A DNA stretch of 64,000 nucleotides, taken from contig OX442316.1 in assembly GCA_949358305.1 (NCBI GenBank), positions 8,060,001 through 8,124,000 on the forward strand. Reading direction: 5' to 3'. The translations under genes and the position numbers were made by a program. Origin of the DNA: Strigamia acuminata (Eukaryota; Arthropoda; Chilopoda; Geophilomorpha; Linotaeniidae). Shown here in pieces: positions 23,957-35,169 of this stretch (position 1 is its first letter; each line of letters begins with the position of its first letter). The notes under the pieces are model-generated. The model had not been told where the DNA came from. It worked only from the letters and a program-made list of their open reading frames with translations, and searched no databases.

Positions 23957-24401
23957 TTTATAGTTTTTTTTGTGTAGTTTAAATAAAACTACACAAAAAA
24001 ACTATAAATGTATACAATTTACTTTCATTAAAATTCTTTTGGTATTTTATTTACATACTTTACAATAAACAAATAAAAATGGGAAATCTGTATACCCACC
24101 CACCATCCCCTTTTTTCTTCTAAGTCCAAACCTATAAAAATTTGGCATGGATTCGCCTTTTTGGACTTAGAATAATTTTTGCAGAAATGACATAGCTTAA
24201 AGAAAATAACTTTATTGAAATGAAAATACACTATACAAAAAACCTTACAAATTTTTCCTTAAAAGGAAAATAAATGGCAAATTACACATTCAACCGGGTT
24301 ATAACGGATCATTTAATGGATTATCTCGGGTAAACATCCCCCTTGAGACTCCACCGTTTTACCCATACGGGGGCCCAGAGTATGCCACTCTCTGGACCCC
24401 C
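23957..24401. other. Cluster of four inverted repeats able to form strong hairpins
   Basis: Four foldable elements in 445 bp. First, 23957-23980 with 23985-24008, arms of about 23 bp with a one-base bulge. Second, 24118-24130 with 24160-24172, perfect 13 bp arms (TTCTAAGTCCAAA). Third, 24328-24335 (GGGTAAAC) with about 24356-24364 (GTTTTACCC). Fourth, 24369-24380 with 24390-24401, 12 bp arms (GGGGGCCCAGAG) with one wobble and a 9-base loop. The last two are GC-rich islands in otherwise AT-rich sequence, as expected of a structured RNA. Not a tRNA or rRNA that I recognise. Confidence 0.5.
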
Positions 24402-24529
24402 AAAGTGTCCCTGATGTAAATAAATTAATTTTTATTAACCTAAAGGAAGAAAAATGTTATCAAATGAAAACAAACAAAATACATAAAAAGCGCAAAAATA
24501 TGAATAAAAAATAATTCTATAAAATAGTA

Positions 24530-25200
24530 ATAAAATGACGGCGGAGTTCGTTTACTGCTCGCTGGAATTCTTCTTCAAGTCGTCCTTAAGGTCTGCATGG
24601 ATAAACCTACAAGTATAAAAAACGCAGAATAAATAACTAATAAAAAAGTTAAATTAACATATTGCTATTTAAATTAATATATTATTACAAAAATTAATAC
24701 ATTGCCACTTAAATTAATACATTGCTACGTAAATTAGAATAAAATAGAATAAAATAACCAAAAAATGTTAAATAGAACAAAAGGAACTAAATAAACTACG
24801 GTAATTAAATATGCTCTCGCTTTAAACAAAGCAACTTAAGACTGTAGAAATAAGTAAAAATTAAAAGTGCGAGTAAATTAACCTTGCGTGCACGAAAATT
24901 TGAAATCGCTAAATTAAAGTTTAAAACTAAAAAGTAGAATTAAAATAGAACTCACATTATTTGTAGAACGCCTTAACTGTGATAAACAAAACTATGACGA
25001 ACACGAGTCAAGAAGTAAAATTTAAGCTAAAAACTATTAATTAAAGTAAAACTCACCTCAGTTGAACGCCGTGTGCTTCGCGTGCAAGCCGGAGCCGGAA
25101 AAAAACTATTGAAAAAACAGAGCGAAAGACAAAATAGCAAACGCCTCGTCAGTTAATTTGAATAACCAATCAAAAAATCGCAAGTTTCATGAAAAAAACG
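24530..25200 (-). other. Possible minus-strand transcript with very small exons
   Basis: On the minus strand a GATTGG box (about 25167) precedes a segment ending at donor CTGAG|GTGAGT (exon edge 25057). Candidate exons 24976-24956 (21 bp) and 24908-24883 (26 bp) have GT-AG edges. A further acceptor (cttgtag) starts an exon at 24606 that has an open frame ending ...NSSEQ-stop. No protein family is recognisable and the reading frame through the small exons is not established, so this is only a candidate transcript, possibly non-coding. It converges on the plus-strand unit at 23280-23945. Confidence 0.2.
24645..24740. repeat. Degenerate AT-rich tandem repeat
   Basis: About four degenerate copies of a unit near TTAAATTAATACATTGC. 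No other feature. Confidence 0.5.
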
Positions 25201-25551
25201 TCAACTTCCTAGTGTTGCCACCTAGTGAAATAAAGATAATACTAATAAATCTCAAGATTATTTCATAATTTATAAGCGATATCTTTTAGTTTACTTTCGA
25301 ATCAATTACCATTTTTGTATTGTTCTGTTTTTAATCAACTACACCATTTGACTGATCGCTCTGTAAAGAGAATAAAAATTAATATCAGGGACGTATTAAA
25401 CGATAAGATTACTTAGAAAATATTTCACTTCAAAGTACGAGCTACTTTTAGCCCACGAAGAAGCTGAGCTAAAATTGGAATGCAGGTGGAGGCTACCGCA
25501 TAACTTTGCTGGCAGACGACGGATGCACTGCAAAAATCACAGTTTGGCAGG

Positions 25552-28500
25552 ATGAAGACCCTGGTTGTTGTTGTTGGAGTGTGTTTAACTTTAGTTATCA
25601 CACTCCTTAATGATTCTTCTGGATATACAGCTAAAGAAAAACAGTTCACCATAGGTTAACGTTACATTACGTGCCACACAACGGAATCTTTAAACTGAGT
25701 TTATTTGTGTCACTTAGGTGCGATATTTGAAGATGACGATGTGGAAAACTTAGAAGCAGCTCTCCGACATGCAGTTGAACGCAGCAACATCGAACCATGG
25801 TTTCGACCGCGTACTCGTCTCCTTTGGGAATCAGCGAGCATTGTCAGGGACGACTGTTTTTCTGCCTACAAGCGTGGTAAGAAAATGTTTACGCGCTTCC
25901 TGTGACGGTAGTAATAATGGAATAAATATTACTCGTATTTCTAGCTTGCCATTTATTGAAAAATGGAATCAGCGCTATATTGGGTCCAACTACGAGAGAA
26001 GCGTCCTGGCAAGTGCAGTCAACGTGCAGCGCTCTGCAAATTCCACACATTGGGTTACACGAAGATTTTCGTCACCACAAAGATGAATCAGGAGTGAATA
26101 TATATCCAGCACCAACAGCCATTGCGCAAGCTGTTGCAGCTTTGATTGATAGTTGGGAGTGGTTTGACTCCTTTACTATTCTCTACGAAAACGAAGAGGG
26201 TAACTTATCCGTCAAAATTCTCAATGGAAGAAAATAGAAAAATCTCGATATTCTCAGAGTTAATCTCAGAATATTTCTATTTTCGAATGTATACATCGAT
26301 TAATGCATTGGTTTTTAATTTTATTTTTAAATAGCTTTAATAAGAATTCAAGAAGTATTAAAACTTAAAGACAAATTCTTTCAATTGTATCGTTTGGAAC
26401 ATGGAAAGGATCCTAGTCCTTTGTTGAAAAAAATAATGAAGAGTGGGATCATGAAACTCATTATTGATGCTGAACTAGACACCATATCATCCGTGTTTAC
26501 TTGCGTAAAAATAAAAAATTAACATCCTTTTTAGCCCCGCTTTGAAGATTATAATTTTTAATCATTAATTTTTTGTTTATTTGCAGTTGGAATCATTGGG
26601 CATGCTGACAGAATATTACGAATACGTTGTTATAAATTACGTAAGATGCTGTAAACTCAAATCTTGCTTTTGACAACTTATTCTATCCAATTAGGATTTC
26701 CACACGCTCGACTTGGAAAAATTTCGGCACCCTGTAGTGATAAACATCACAGGGTTTCAGATCATTGACCCCACCATCGAAAATTATCGAGACATTTTGA
26801 ATCTATGGCGTCATCGTTCGAGCGACAAAGACATTTTGAGTAGGGATCTCGACTCCCCAGAACAAATCATCACAGTAAAGCTATACAACAGTGTAGAAAT
26901 TAACCGTACATTTTACAACTTTTCATCTCATTAGACGAAATTAGCACTTGTCTACGATGCAATTTTGTTGTATGCATCAGCACTCACCATGTTTGATGTA
27001 AAAGATCTCAACAAGAATCCCGTGAATTGTGAATTTTATGGCGCACCCAGTAGGCCGAATTGGAAATTTCTTAACGGTATCAGACAGGTGAAGTTTCCTT
27101 CCCATAAAACGGGAATCTCAAAGTTATTATTATTATTTTTATTTTTCATTTCAGTTGAATGTAACTGGTCTCACTGGACCGATATTTTTTGACAAACAAG
27201 GAAACAGACCTAGTTTAAACATTCATGTTGTCAAGAACATTGCACCTGGATTAATACGAGTACCGTATACTTTAGAAAGCTCAAATCAATAACCCTTGAG
27301 TTGATTAGTCCGTATTAAACAGATGAATACTTGGAATGCCGAAAGTGGTCTTTTTCCTGCACTTGACCCCGATGAATTGCGAAGAATTCTTGAAGCAACA
27401 ATAGTTCAAGACAAGCGACTAATAGTTTCATCATTTCTTGTAAGTTAACATAAACTGCAGCTTTAAAGATGAAAATCACCTTTTTTTTCTAAAACCTAAA
27501 AAAAAGAATCCTCCGCTCTTGTCGAAAAAAGAGAACGGAAACGGAGAAACAGAATATGAGGGCTACGTTATGGATCTTGTAAACGAAATACAGAAATTAT
27601 ACCCGAGATTAAACTTTACCGTGCGACCTGTGTTAGATGGTAAGTATGGAGACAACACAACAGGAAAGTGGAATGGAATGGTTGGAGAGCTGATACAAAG
27701 AGTATGTAAATAAGCGGCAAATAATTGCTTCAAAAATAGCTAAATCACTCGATTTCAGAAAGCAGACTTAGTCATTGCTGATTTGGCTATTACGAGGCAA
27801 AGACAATTTGTAGTGGATTTTACAATTCCATTTATGCATTTGGGGATCGGAATTTTATACAAAAAGTCACCCAAAATGGAGCTGGCACTTTTCTCCTTCT
27901 TAAACCCGTTTTCTGAAGATGTGTGGATTTTTATGGCAACAGCAGTGCTCGGTGTAAGTCTCATACTGTTCTTCTTGTCGAGGTAAGAACGCGTGTCGAC
28001 TAAATAAAAATGCAATGCCAAAATGTACCGACTTCGTGTAAAACCAGAATCAGTCCTTACGAATGGGACAGTCCTCATCCATGCGATAGCGATCCCGAAG
28101 AGTTAGAAAACCAATTCAACTTAATGAATTCCATGTGGTTTGTAATTGGATCTTTAATGCAGCAAGGGTGTGATTTCCTACCCAAGTAAGAGAATACAAA
28201 CACGCTGGAATTAAGATTGTAGCTTTTTAATTCACCCAAATACATTCTCGCAGAGCTGTGTCTACGAGGACCGTGGCTAGTGTGTGGTGGTTTTTCAATC
28301 TTATCATCGTGGCAACTTACACCGCGACTTTGGCTGCTTTTCTCACGGCGGGCCGTTCCACTCAAGATATAACAGGCGCAGCTAGTTTACCGGTGCAGAC
28401 CAAAGTTAAATACGGCTGTGTTCGTGGAGGTGCTACCTTCAATTTCTTTTATGTAACTTGCAACTTGAAATTATTATTATTTTAAATTTGTATTTAACGC

Positions 28501-29290
28501 GCTTGTAAATTGGAACTTTAGAACTCCAAAAATCCAGTCTACCGTGCCATGATTCAAAATATGGAATCGACCGAGCCAAGCGTTTACGTCAAGAATAATG
28601 ATGATGGAATTCAGCGAGTTCTTCTCGGAGATTACGCGTTTTTTATGGAAAATGTGTTCATACAGTATCAAGTAGAACGCAAATGTGACCTTGTTTCTAT
28701 TGGCAACCCTTTAGACAGCAAGGGTTATGGAATTGCATTACCAAAAGGTAATAATTAATTAATTAATAATAAATTGAATCGTGAAGAGGAAGGTTTTTTG
28801 TTTATAAATTATACAGGATCTCCATATTTTCCAATTATGAACCAAGCCGTGTTGCAATTGCAAGACAAAGCTATTCTAACTATTCTGTACAGGCGTTGGT
28901 GGCAAGAAAAAGGACTTGATGATCCGTGTCCTGTTGAAGAAGCACCCACGGATAAATTGGATATCGGTAGTGTGGGCGGTATATTTATACTGGTAACGGG
29001 TGGAACCTTGTTTGCTTGCTTAGTTGGTGTTTTGGAATTCATGTGGTTTACTCACAAAGACGTTCGCGAAAAAAAGGTACGATTTCTACTGTACGATTCA
29101 ATTGATTTGAATTTTTCTCAACTTGTCATTTCAGCCACCGATGTGGAAAGCGCTTATCACAGAACTCAAGTTCGCAATATGGGGCGATAATACGAAGCCA
29201 ATTGATAAAGCATCGTTGGGATCCGAGTCGGGTTTGGCCATGACGAGTTATTCTAGCGCTATTTTTGGCAAAGATCCTATAGTGGCGTAG
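25552..29290 (+). CDS. Kainate-type ionotropic glutamate receptor subunit, copy B
   Basis: Sixteen exons with the intron positions of copy A: 25552-25654, 25718-25876, 25945-26199, 26335-26504, 26587-26640, 26695-26874, 26935-27087, 27155-27259, 27323-27439, 27507-27701, 27759-27982, 28048-28185, 28254-28452, 28522-28747, 28817-29076, 29135-29290; 897 residues. Signal peptide [20 protein letters not shown]1 keeps the agonist arginine ([10 protein letters not shown]); S2 keeps GGATFNFF and YAFFMEN. The pore loop is a normal [11 protein letters not shown], so Gln at the Q/R site. M3 reads [11 protein letters not shown], sharing the unusual change with copy A. Copies A and B are therefore sister copies with different predicted permeation. 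The acceptor before exon 10 (ctaaaaaaaag) has a weak pyrimidine tract. Confidence 0.88.
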
Positions 29291-29793
29291 GAAATATCTG
29301 AACGGTAGTATTAATTATTTTGTACTTGTGTTTTCTTTTGTTTGGATTGTGAAATGGTCGCGAAATTTGTAGTCATTTACATGATTGAAATAAATATTGA
29401 TATTTCTTTTTATCGGTCAAGTTCTCGTTTTCTTAACCCATGCAATATGCATCAAGAAATAATGATTTGTATTCATTTTGTGTTGAGTTCAAAGCTTTCA
29501 AATTTTGTCAACGGTTGGCACCACCAGCTTCGTTGTGCAAATAATTTTTTTAAAAAATGTTCAGCAATAAATTTCTTTAACTTAAAAGGCAGGACATATT
29601 CATTTGGTTCTCGTCACAAAATATGCTGACTAAAAATAATGCCAAAACATACAACAGGACAAATGGTTAACACTTCTTAGTAACGCAGCGAAGCGTCGCC
29701 CCCACGCAGTGAGTAGTTGGCTTCGCTGCAAACCAGATGCAGCTTCAGTTATGACTTCAGATGATCGGGTTCATCCAGAGCTGCTGAACTAGG
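29291..29793. other. Intergenic, receptor B to receptor C
   Basis: No coding exon. A perfect 10 bp inverted repeat (GCAGCGAAGC at 29685-29694, GCTTCGCTGC at 29720-29729) lies in a GC-richer patch about 100 bases before the start codon of receptor C and may be part of its promoter or leader. Confidence 0.4.
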
Positions 29794-32700
29794 ATGAAGT
29801 GGATTTCACATGATTGCAGATGTGTTCCCTTATTTTTACTATATTTTTTATATTCCTGCACTGCATCACCCAAGGAACGGACATTTACAATAGGTAGGCC
29901 GTGTTGAAATGTAGCAAACCACTAACTTCATTGCTATGTGTGATATAATATCAACATTTAGTTAGGCTATCATCTTGATTTTTAAATATAAGAAAATTTA
30001 AGATGGCCAATAAACTTAAAGTTGGTTTCGCAGCATCCCTAGCTCGCCTCCCCGTAACAAAATTTTAGTCTCTACCATTTTATTGATCAGCCCTTTCCAT
30101 CTAAACAAATATTCAACCTCTCAACCGATAAGCACTTACGTACTACAAAAGAAACAGTAGTAAAATAATTGCAAATATTTGCGATTATTTTACTAATCAT
30201 TTCCGTTCTTATCAATAAAATATGGAATTTTTGAGCAGTAACTAGCATTCGTTTACTATGGGATGAAAAATAATGTTAAATTTAAATCTTCTAATTTATG
30301 GATGAAATTATATTTATTTTAAACCCTAAACCTAAAACAACTCAATGAAAAAAATAAAAATTTAGAACGGAAATGAATTTCTCCCCGCCTCCTCCTTCAG
30401 AGAAACGTTGCATCTTTATTTTTAAAGGTTGTTGTTATTATTATTACATTTGCATTTCTTTTATTTGGCGTATTCATTCACCTGCATCTAAAAACGAATC
30501 TAATTTTGGGTCTAGTACATCCCACTTCTTAGATATATGACCTTAGTGCTATTTAAATATTAAGTTTTACGAGTTTCTAAAAATTAATTTAAAAAAAGAA
30601 AGATTCCAGAAGTAATAAAAAGATAAAATAAAAAGTGTCTACTCTTCCACAGGAGCCCTGTTCGATACAGGTGACGAATCACTTCAATCATCTTTCCGTC
30701 ATGCCATAGAGCGACTCAATTTAGAGCGGTGGTTCCGACCACACACGCGTTTTGCTTGGCAGTCGGCTTCCGTCATGGCAGATGACAGCTTTGCAGCGGC
30801 TAAAAAACGTATGTTAAAATTCATTTGGCATTCCAAGTTCATTGGCTTAAATATAAATGATTGATAATTCTGCTGACAGTGTGCAATTTGTTGAAGAGTG
30901 GAGTTCACGCACTCGTAGGGCCGCAGTCTGCTAAAACATCATATCACGTGCAATCAATGTGCAATGCCCTCAAAATTCCACACATAGAAATCCGAGAGGA
31001 TCCCCGAGCTCATAAATACGATTCATCAGTAAATGTCTTCCCTCATCCAATATCTCTGGCTCGTGCAGTTTCATCCACGATACAAGAATGGGAATGGTTT
31101 AAATCGTTCACGCTCATATACGAAACCAACGACGGTTTAACGCGGATGCAAGAATTGCTAAAACTTAAAGGTTATAAATTAAGAGTGATGCAATTACCAC
31201 AAGGACAGGATTGCAGACCGCTGCTTAAAATCATCAAACATTCGGCCGAAACTCGCATCATTGTCGATGCAACTGTAAATACCATTGCAAATCTCCTGCA
31301 ACAAGCTAAAAAATTGGGAATGATGAGTGAATATTACGAGTACGTCCTCATCAATTGGGTAAATAAATAGCATCACACTTGTGGCGCAACTCTCACACTT
31401 TTCGTTTAGGATATGCATACAATTGATTTGAGGGAATATCGCAATCCTGTCGTGAACATTACTGGTTTCCAAGTAATAGATACGACGTTAAAACAATTTC
31501 ATGACATTCTGGAAAAATTTAGGGTGGCAAATACAGCACACGTCAAAGATGTCAACAACCCAGAACAAAACATCAAGGTTGCACAATACCGTAGTATCTT
31601 CATTTTTTCGTTTATTAAAATACGAGTTGTGTGTTTAGACAGAAACAGCACTGCTTTATGACAGTGTTTTGCTTTACGCCTTTGCTGTAAGCAGTGTTGA
31701 TCGGGGTCGTGAATTGGATTTAAGACCTATTTCGTGCGATAAATTCGACACTCCAAGCATACAGGGTCGTCGTATAATTGACGTTCTAAAACCGGTAAAA
31801 ACAAATACTAAATTAATCCGATTAAATTGAATTCATCCACCAATTTCCGATAGTTGAATGTAAGTGGACTTACTGGGCCTATTCATTTCAATCAAGATGG
31901 CATGAGAACTGAATATAATGTGCACGTCATCAAAAACACACAAACGGGTCTTAAAAAGGTATAAAGATTTTTAGTGCTATAAAATAAATCTTAAACGATG
32001 GAGATGTATATCTGCAGATTTCAACTTGGAATCCAAACATGGGCATGTATCCAGTCATAAGTCACCACGAACTGCAGTTAGAGACGGAGGCGACGCTTAC
32101 TCAAAAAACCCTAATCGTATCATCTATTCTGGCAAGTGTACAATATTTAAATATAAATGCACACAACACCCACCTTATTTACCATTTCCTTTCAGAACCG
32201 TCCATTTTTTATGCTTAAATCCGATGCGTCAGAATTACAAGGGAATGATCGATATGAAGGCTATGTCATCGATTTAATGGACGAAATTTGCAAAGTAACA
32301 AATCTCACTTACAAAATCAGACCGGTTGGCGATGGCAGATATGGGGACAATCGGTCAGGAAAATGGAACGGAATGATAGGAGAATTAATGCAGCGAGTAA
32401 AACAATAAATAAAACTGCCGTAATAATATATTAACGTATTAATATATCACCAGAAAGCCGACGTGGTGGTGGCAGATCTAACCGTAACACAATCGCGACA
32501 AGAAGCCGTCGATTTCACCATACCTTTTATGAATTTAGGAATTAGCATTTTATACAGGAAAGATAAAAAGAAACCAGTCAATCTTTTTTCCTTTTTAAAT
32601 CCCTTTTCGGAAGAAGTGTGGATTTATATGGCCACCGCATATTTGGGAATAAGTGTTATTCTTTTCTTCCTGGCCAGGTAATTAATAACCTCACTGTTTC

Positions 32701-34706
32701 ATTAACTCCTCATCTAATTACAGAGTTTGTGGTGACTGCTTTCCCTCGCACGCTCGCAGAAAAGTGATTACAAATCTTTATTTATCACACGATATTCTAC
32801 ACGTGTGAGAGATTAAATTTTAAACAAACGAGTCATTGTACTTTTACAAAAATATTTGGCATCCCAATCTAATTTTTCATATCGTAAAATTTAATTTCCT
32901 TGACCATATGTGTCTTCACGGCGTATAATTGCAAATAGCAGCAATCAAAGACATTCCTATTTGTATTTTTCATGCTGTTGGAAAAATACCAAGCTATTTT
33001 TAAAGAGAAATTAATTCACTTGCCGCAAACTCTGTATTTTGTGATTATTTTGTGATTATTATTTGTCTCAAGTTCAAACTGGCGTTTTTAAACTTTACAC
33101 AAGCATTCCGTTTTGCTATTTATCGACTCTTAATTAATTTATAGGATCAGTCCTGCAGAGTGGTGTAATCCACATCCGTGCAATCCAGACCCCGATGAAT
33201 TAGAAAATGGTATAGATTTGTTAGATTCCCTCTGGTTTGCCAACGGCTCCTTGATGCAACAAGGAAGTGATATTCTACCAAAGTAATAAGGACCGCATCA
33301 CACCACGTTAAACCCAATCTTACGGCCCCACCACGCACTTCCCTATGAAAAATTAATAGAACTCGCATCTTACCTTTAACACGCCGATTTCTGCTTTCAG
33401 ATTTAGCACGTATGAGTGGAGCAACCCGCATCCTTGCAGACCCAATCCTGATGTGCTTGAGAATACATTTAATCTAATGAACAGCATGTGGTTTACTATT
33501 GGCTCATTAATGCAACAGGGATCTGACCTTGCCCCAAAGTGAGTGAACCCTAATTAAGAGCAATAATCAGCCTAAAACAACTAGAAAAGCATAACAGCTA
33601 TTTTCATTGCTTACTGTCAATAATAAGTGTACGTGAATTGTGTTATATCGTGTCCTGTTTCATCCTAATTAGAGCTGTCTCTACACGCTTGGTAGCGGGG
33701 GTGTGGTGGTTCTTCACTTTAATCATGATTTCGTCCTATACAGCCAATTTGGCTGCTTTTCTAACATCCGATCGAATGACATCACCCATAACAAACGCCG
33801 AAGATCTGTCTAAACAAAGCAAGATTAAATATGGGTGTTTATATGGTGGAGCAACTATGGGTTTTTTCAAAGTACGGTACCATATTGCCTCGTGATTTTC
33901 ACCCGACTAAAATGCTTGCCGTTTGCAGAACTCAAAAAATCCGATTTACGCTAAAATGTGGCGCGTAATGGAAGGTGCAGATCCAAGTGTATTTGTTCAG
34001 AATAACGATGAAGGCATTGGTCGAGTGGAAAAGGGAGAATATGCGTTTTTAATGGAAAATACAATCATAGAATACCGCACAGTAAGGAATTGCGATCTCG
34101 TTCAAGTAGGCTCGTTGCTAGATAACAAAGGATACGGAGTTGCCACTCCTAAAGGTAAATTCACGATGAGGTGGTGTCCGAGTGCCTAATTTCATTTCGG
34201 TGTTGGAATTTAATTAGGATCACCTTACCGAGCCATCATGAACAATGCTGTGCTGAAATTACAAGACAAAGCCATTCTAGTCAACTTGAGAAAACGTTGG
34301 TGGCAAGAGAAAGGCGGAGAAGTGCATTGCGTGACGGATGACGATCCCATGTCTACTATGAAGCTGGGCCTTGCAAATGTTGGTGGTGTATTCGTACTTC
34401 TTACAGCTGGAATGGGACTCGCTTGCGTCGTGGGGATATTGGAATTTGTGTGGAACACGAGGAAAACTATACGAGAAGAAAAAGTGAATCAATAAATTTG
34501 GTTTCAAAAATATAATAAAAATGACGATTCTGTTTTACATTTAGGTTTCCATTTGTACCGAAATGGCCAAAGAGTTGAAATTCGTAATGACCTGCAGCGA
34601 CTCGACCAAGCCGATCGTGAAATCGGTATCCGAACCCGAAAACGGACTTGCCATGCCTCTGACCGGTTATTCGAGTGCGGTATTTGGACGCGATTCGTAC
34701 AGTTAG
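29794..34706 (+). CDS. Kainate-type ionotropic glutamate receptor subunit, copy C, with alternative pore-loop exons
   Basis: Exons: 29794-29893, 30653-30808, 30880-31358, 31410-31577, 31639-31794, 31854-31958, 32018-32131, 32196-32396, 32454-32677, then either 33145-33282 or 33401-33538, then 33673-33871, 33929-34154, 34218-34483, 34545-34706. With one alternative exon it is 897 residues. The first exon ([20 protein letters not shown], ending KERTFTI) matches the KEK-FTI junction of copies A and B. This copy is the most canonical: S1 arginine in [11 protein letters not shown]3 [13 protein letters not shown]2 [15 protein letters not shown] and WWQEKGG. Its third exon equals three exons of A and B fused (479 bp in each case). 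The intron after 32131 has a GC donor. Confidence 0.88.
33145..33282 (+). CDS. Receptor C alternative exon a (M1-M2 linker and pore loop)
   Basis: 138 bp, enters with one base and leaves with two, the same as exon b. Encodes [12 protein letters not shown] and the pore loop [18 protein letters not shown]. Acceptor taatttatag, donor GTAATA. The 467 bp intron before it is unusually long for this gene, which fits regulated splicing. Confidence 0.8.
33401..33538 (+). CDS. Receptor C alternative exon b (M1-M2 linker and pore loop)
   Basis: 138 bp, same phases and same protein segment as exon a: [12 protein letters not shown] and [18 protein letters not shown]. Acceptor ctgctttcag, donor GTGAGT. 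Including both exons would keep frame but insert a second pore loop, so exclusive use is the sensible reading. Confidence 0.8.
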
Positions 34707-35169
34707 GAAATAATCGCGACAAGGCAACTGTAAATACGTAATGCGAAGGAATTCGTAAAATTAGTTCATTTTGAACATTCATAATTTCAGTTTGAAATAA
34801 ATGTGTAAATTTTGTAGATACGTACCTATACATGTCTCTTTTTTTGTTTTTTTAAATTACTGTTAATAGACTTGACGTTTGTAATAAACATTTTATATCA
34901 AATTCTAAGCAATGCCTAAGTGTACTTATTTCTTTACTTTTTAATTTCATCCGCAACAAAATATTTCCTAATTTACTTAATATTTAAAAAAATTTTTTTT
35001 CCACATAATTTTCAGTTTCCTGCGCAAATATATTCTGGAGTTCTAAGATTCAACGTCCTTCCTTTCACATTTTCTCTTAATTGTGTTGTATGTTATTATA
35101 ACTCAATAAAGAAGCAAAATCTTAAAATTTTAATGTTTTTTTTATTCATGAACTGATATTTTAAAGTTT
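34707..35169. other. Convergent 3' flanks of receptor C and RpL23A
   Basis: AT-rich. AATAAA at 34797-34802 suits the poly(A) signal of receptor C. No coding sequence. Confidence 0.6.
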
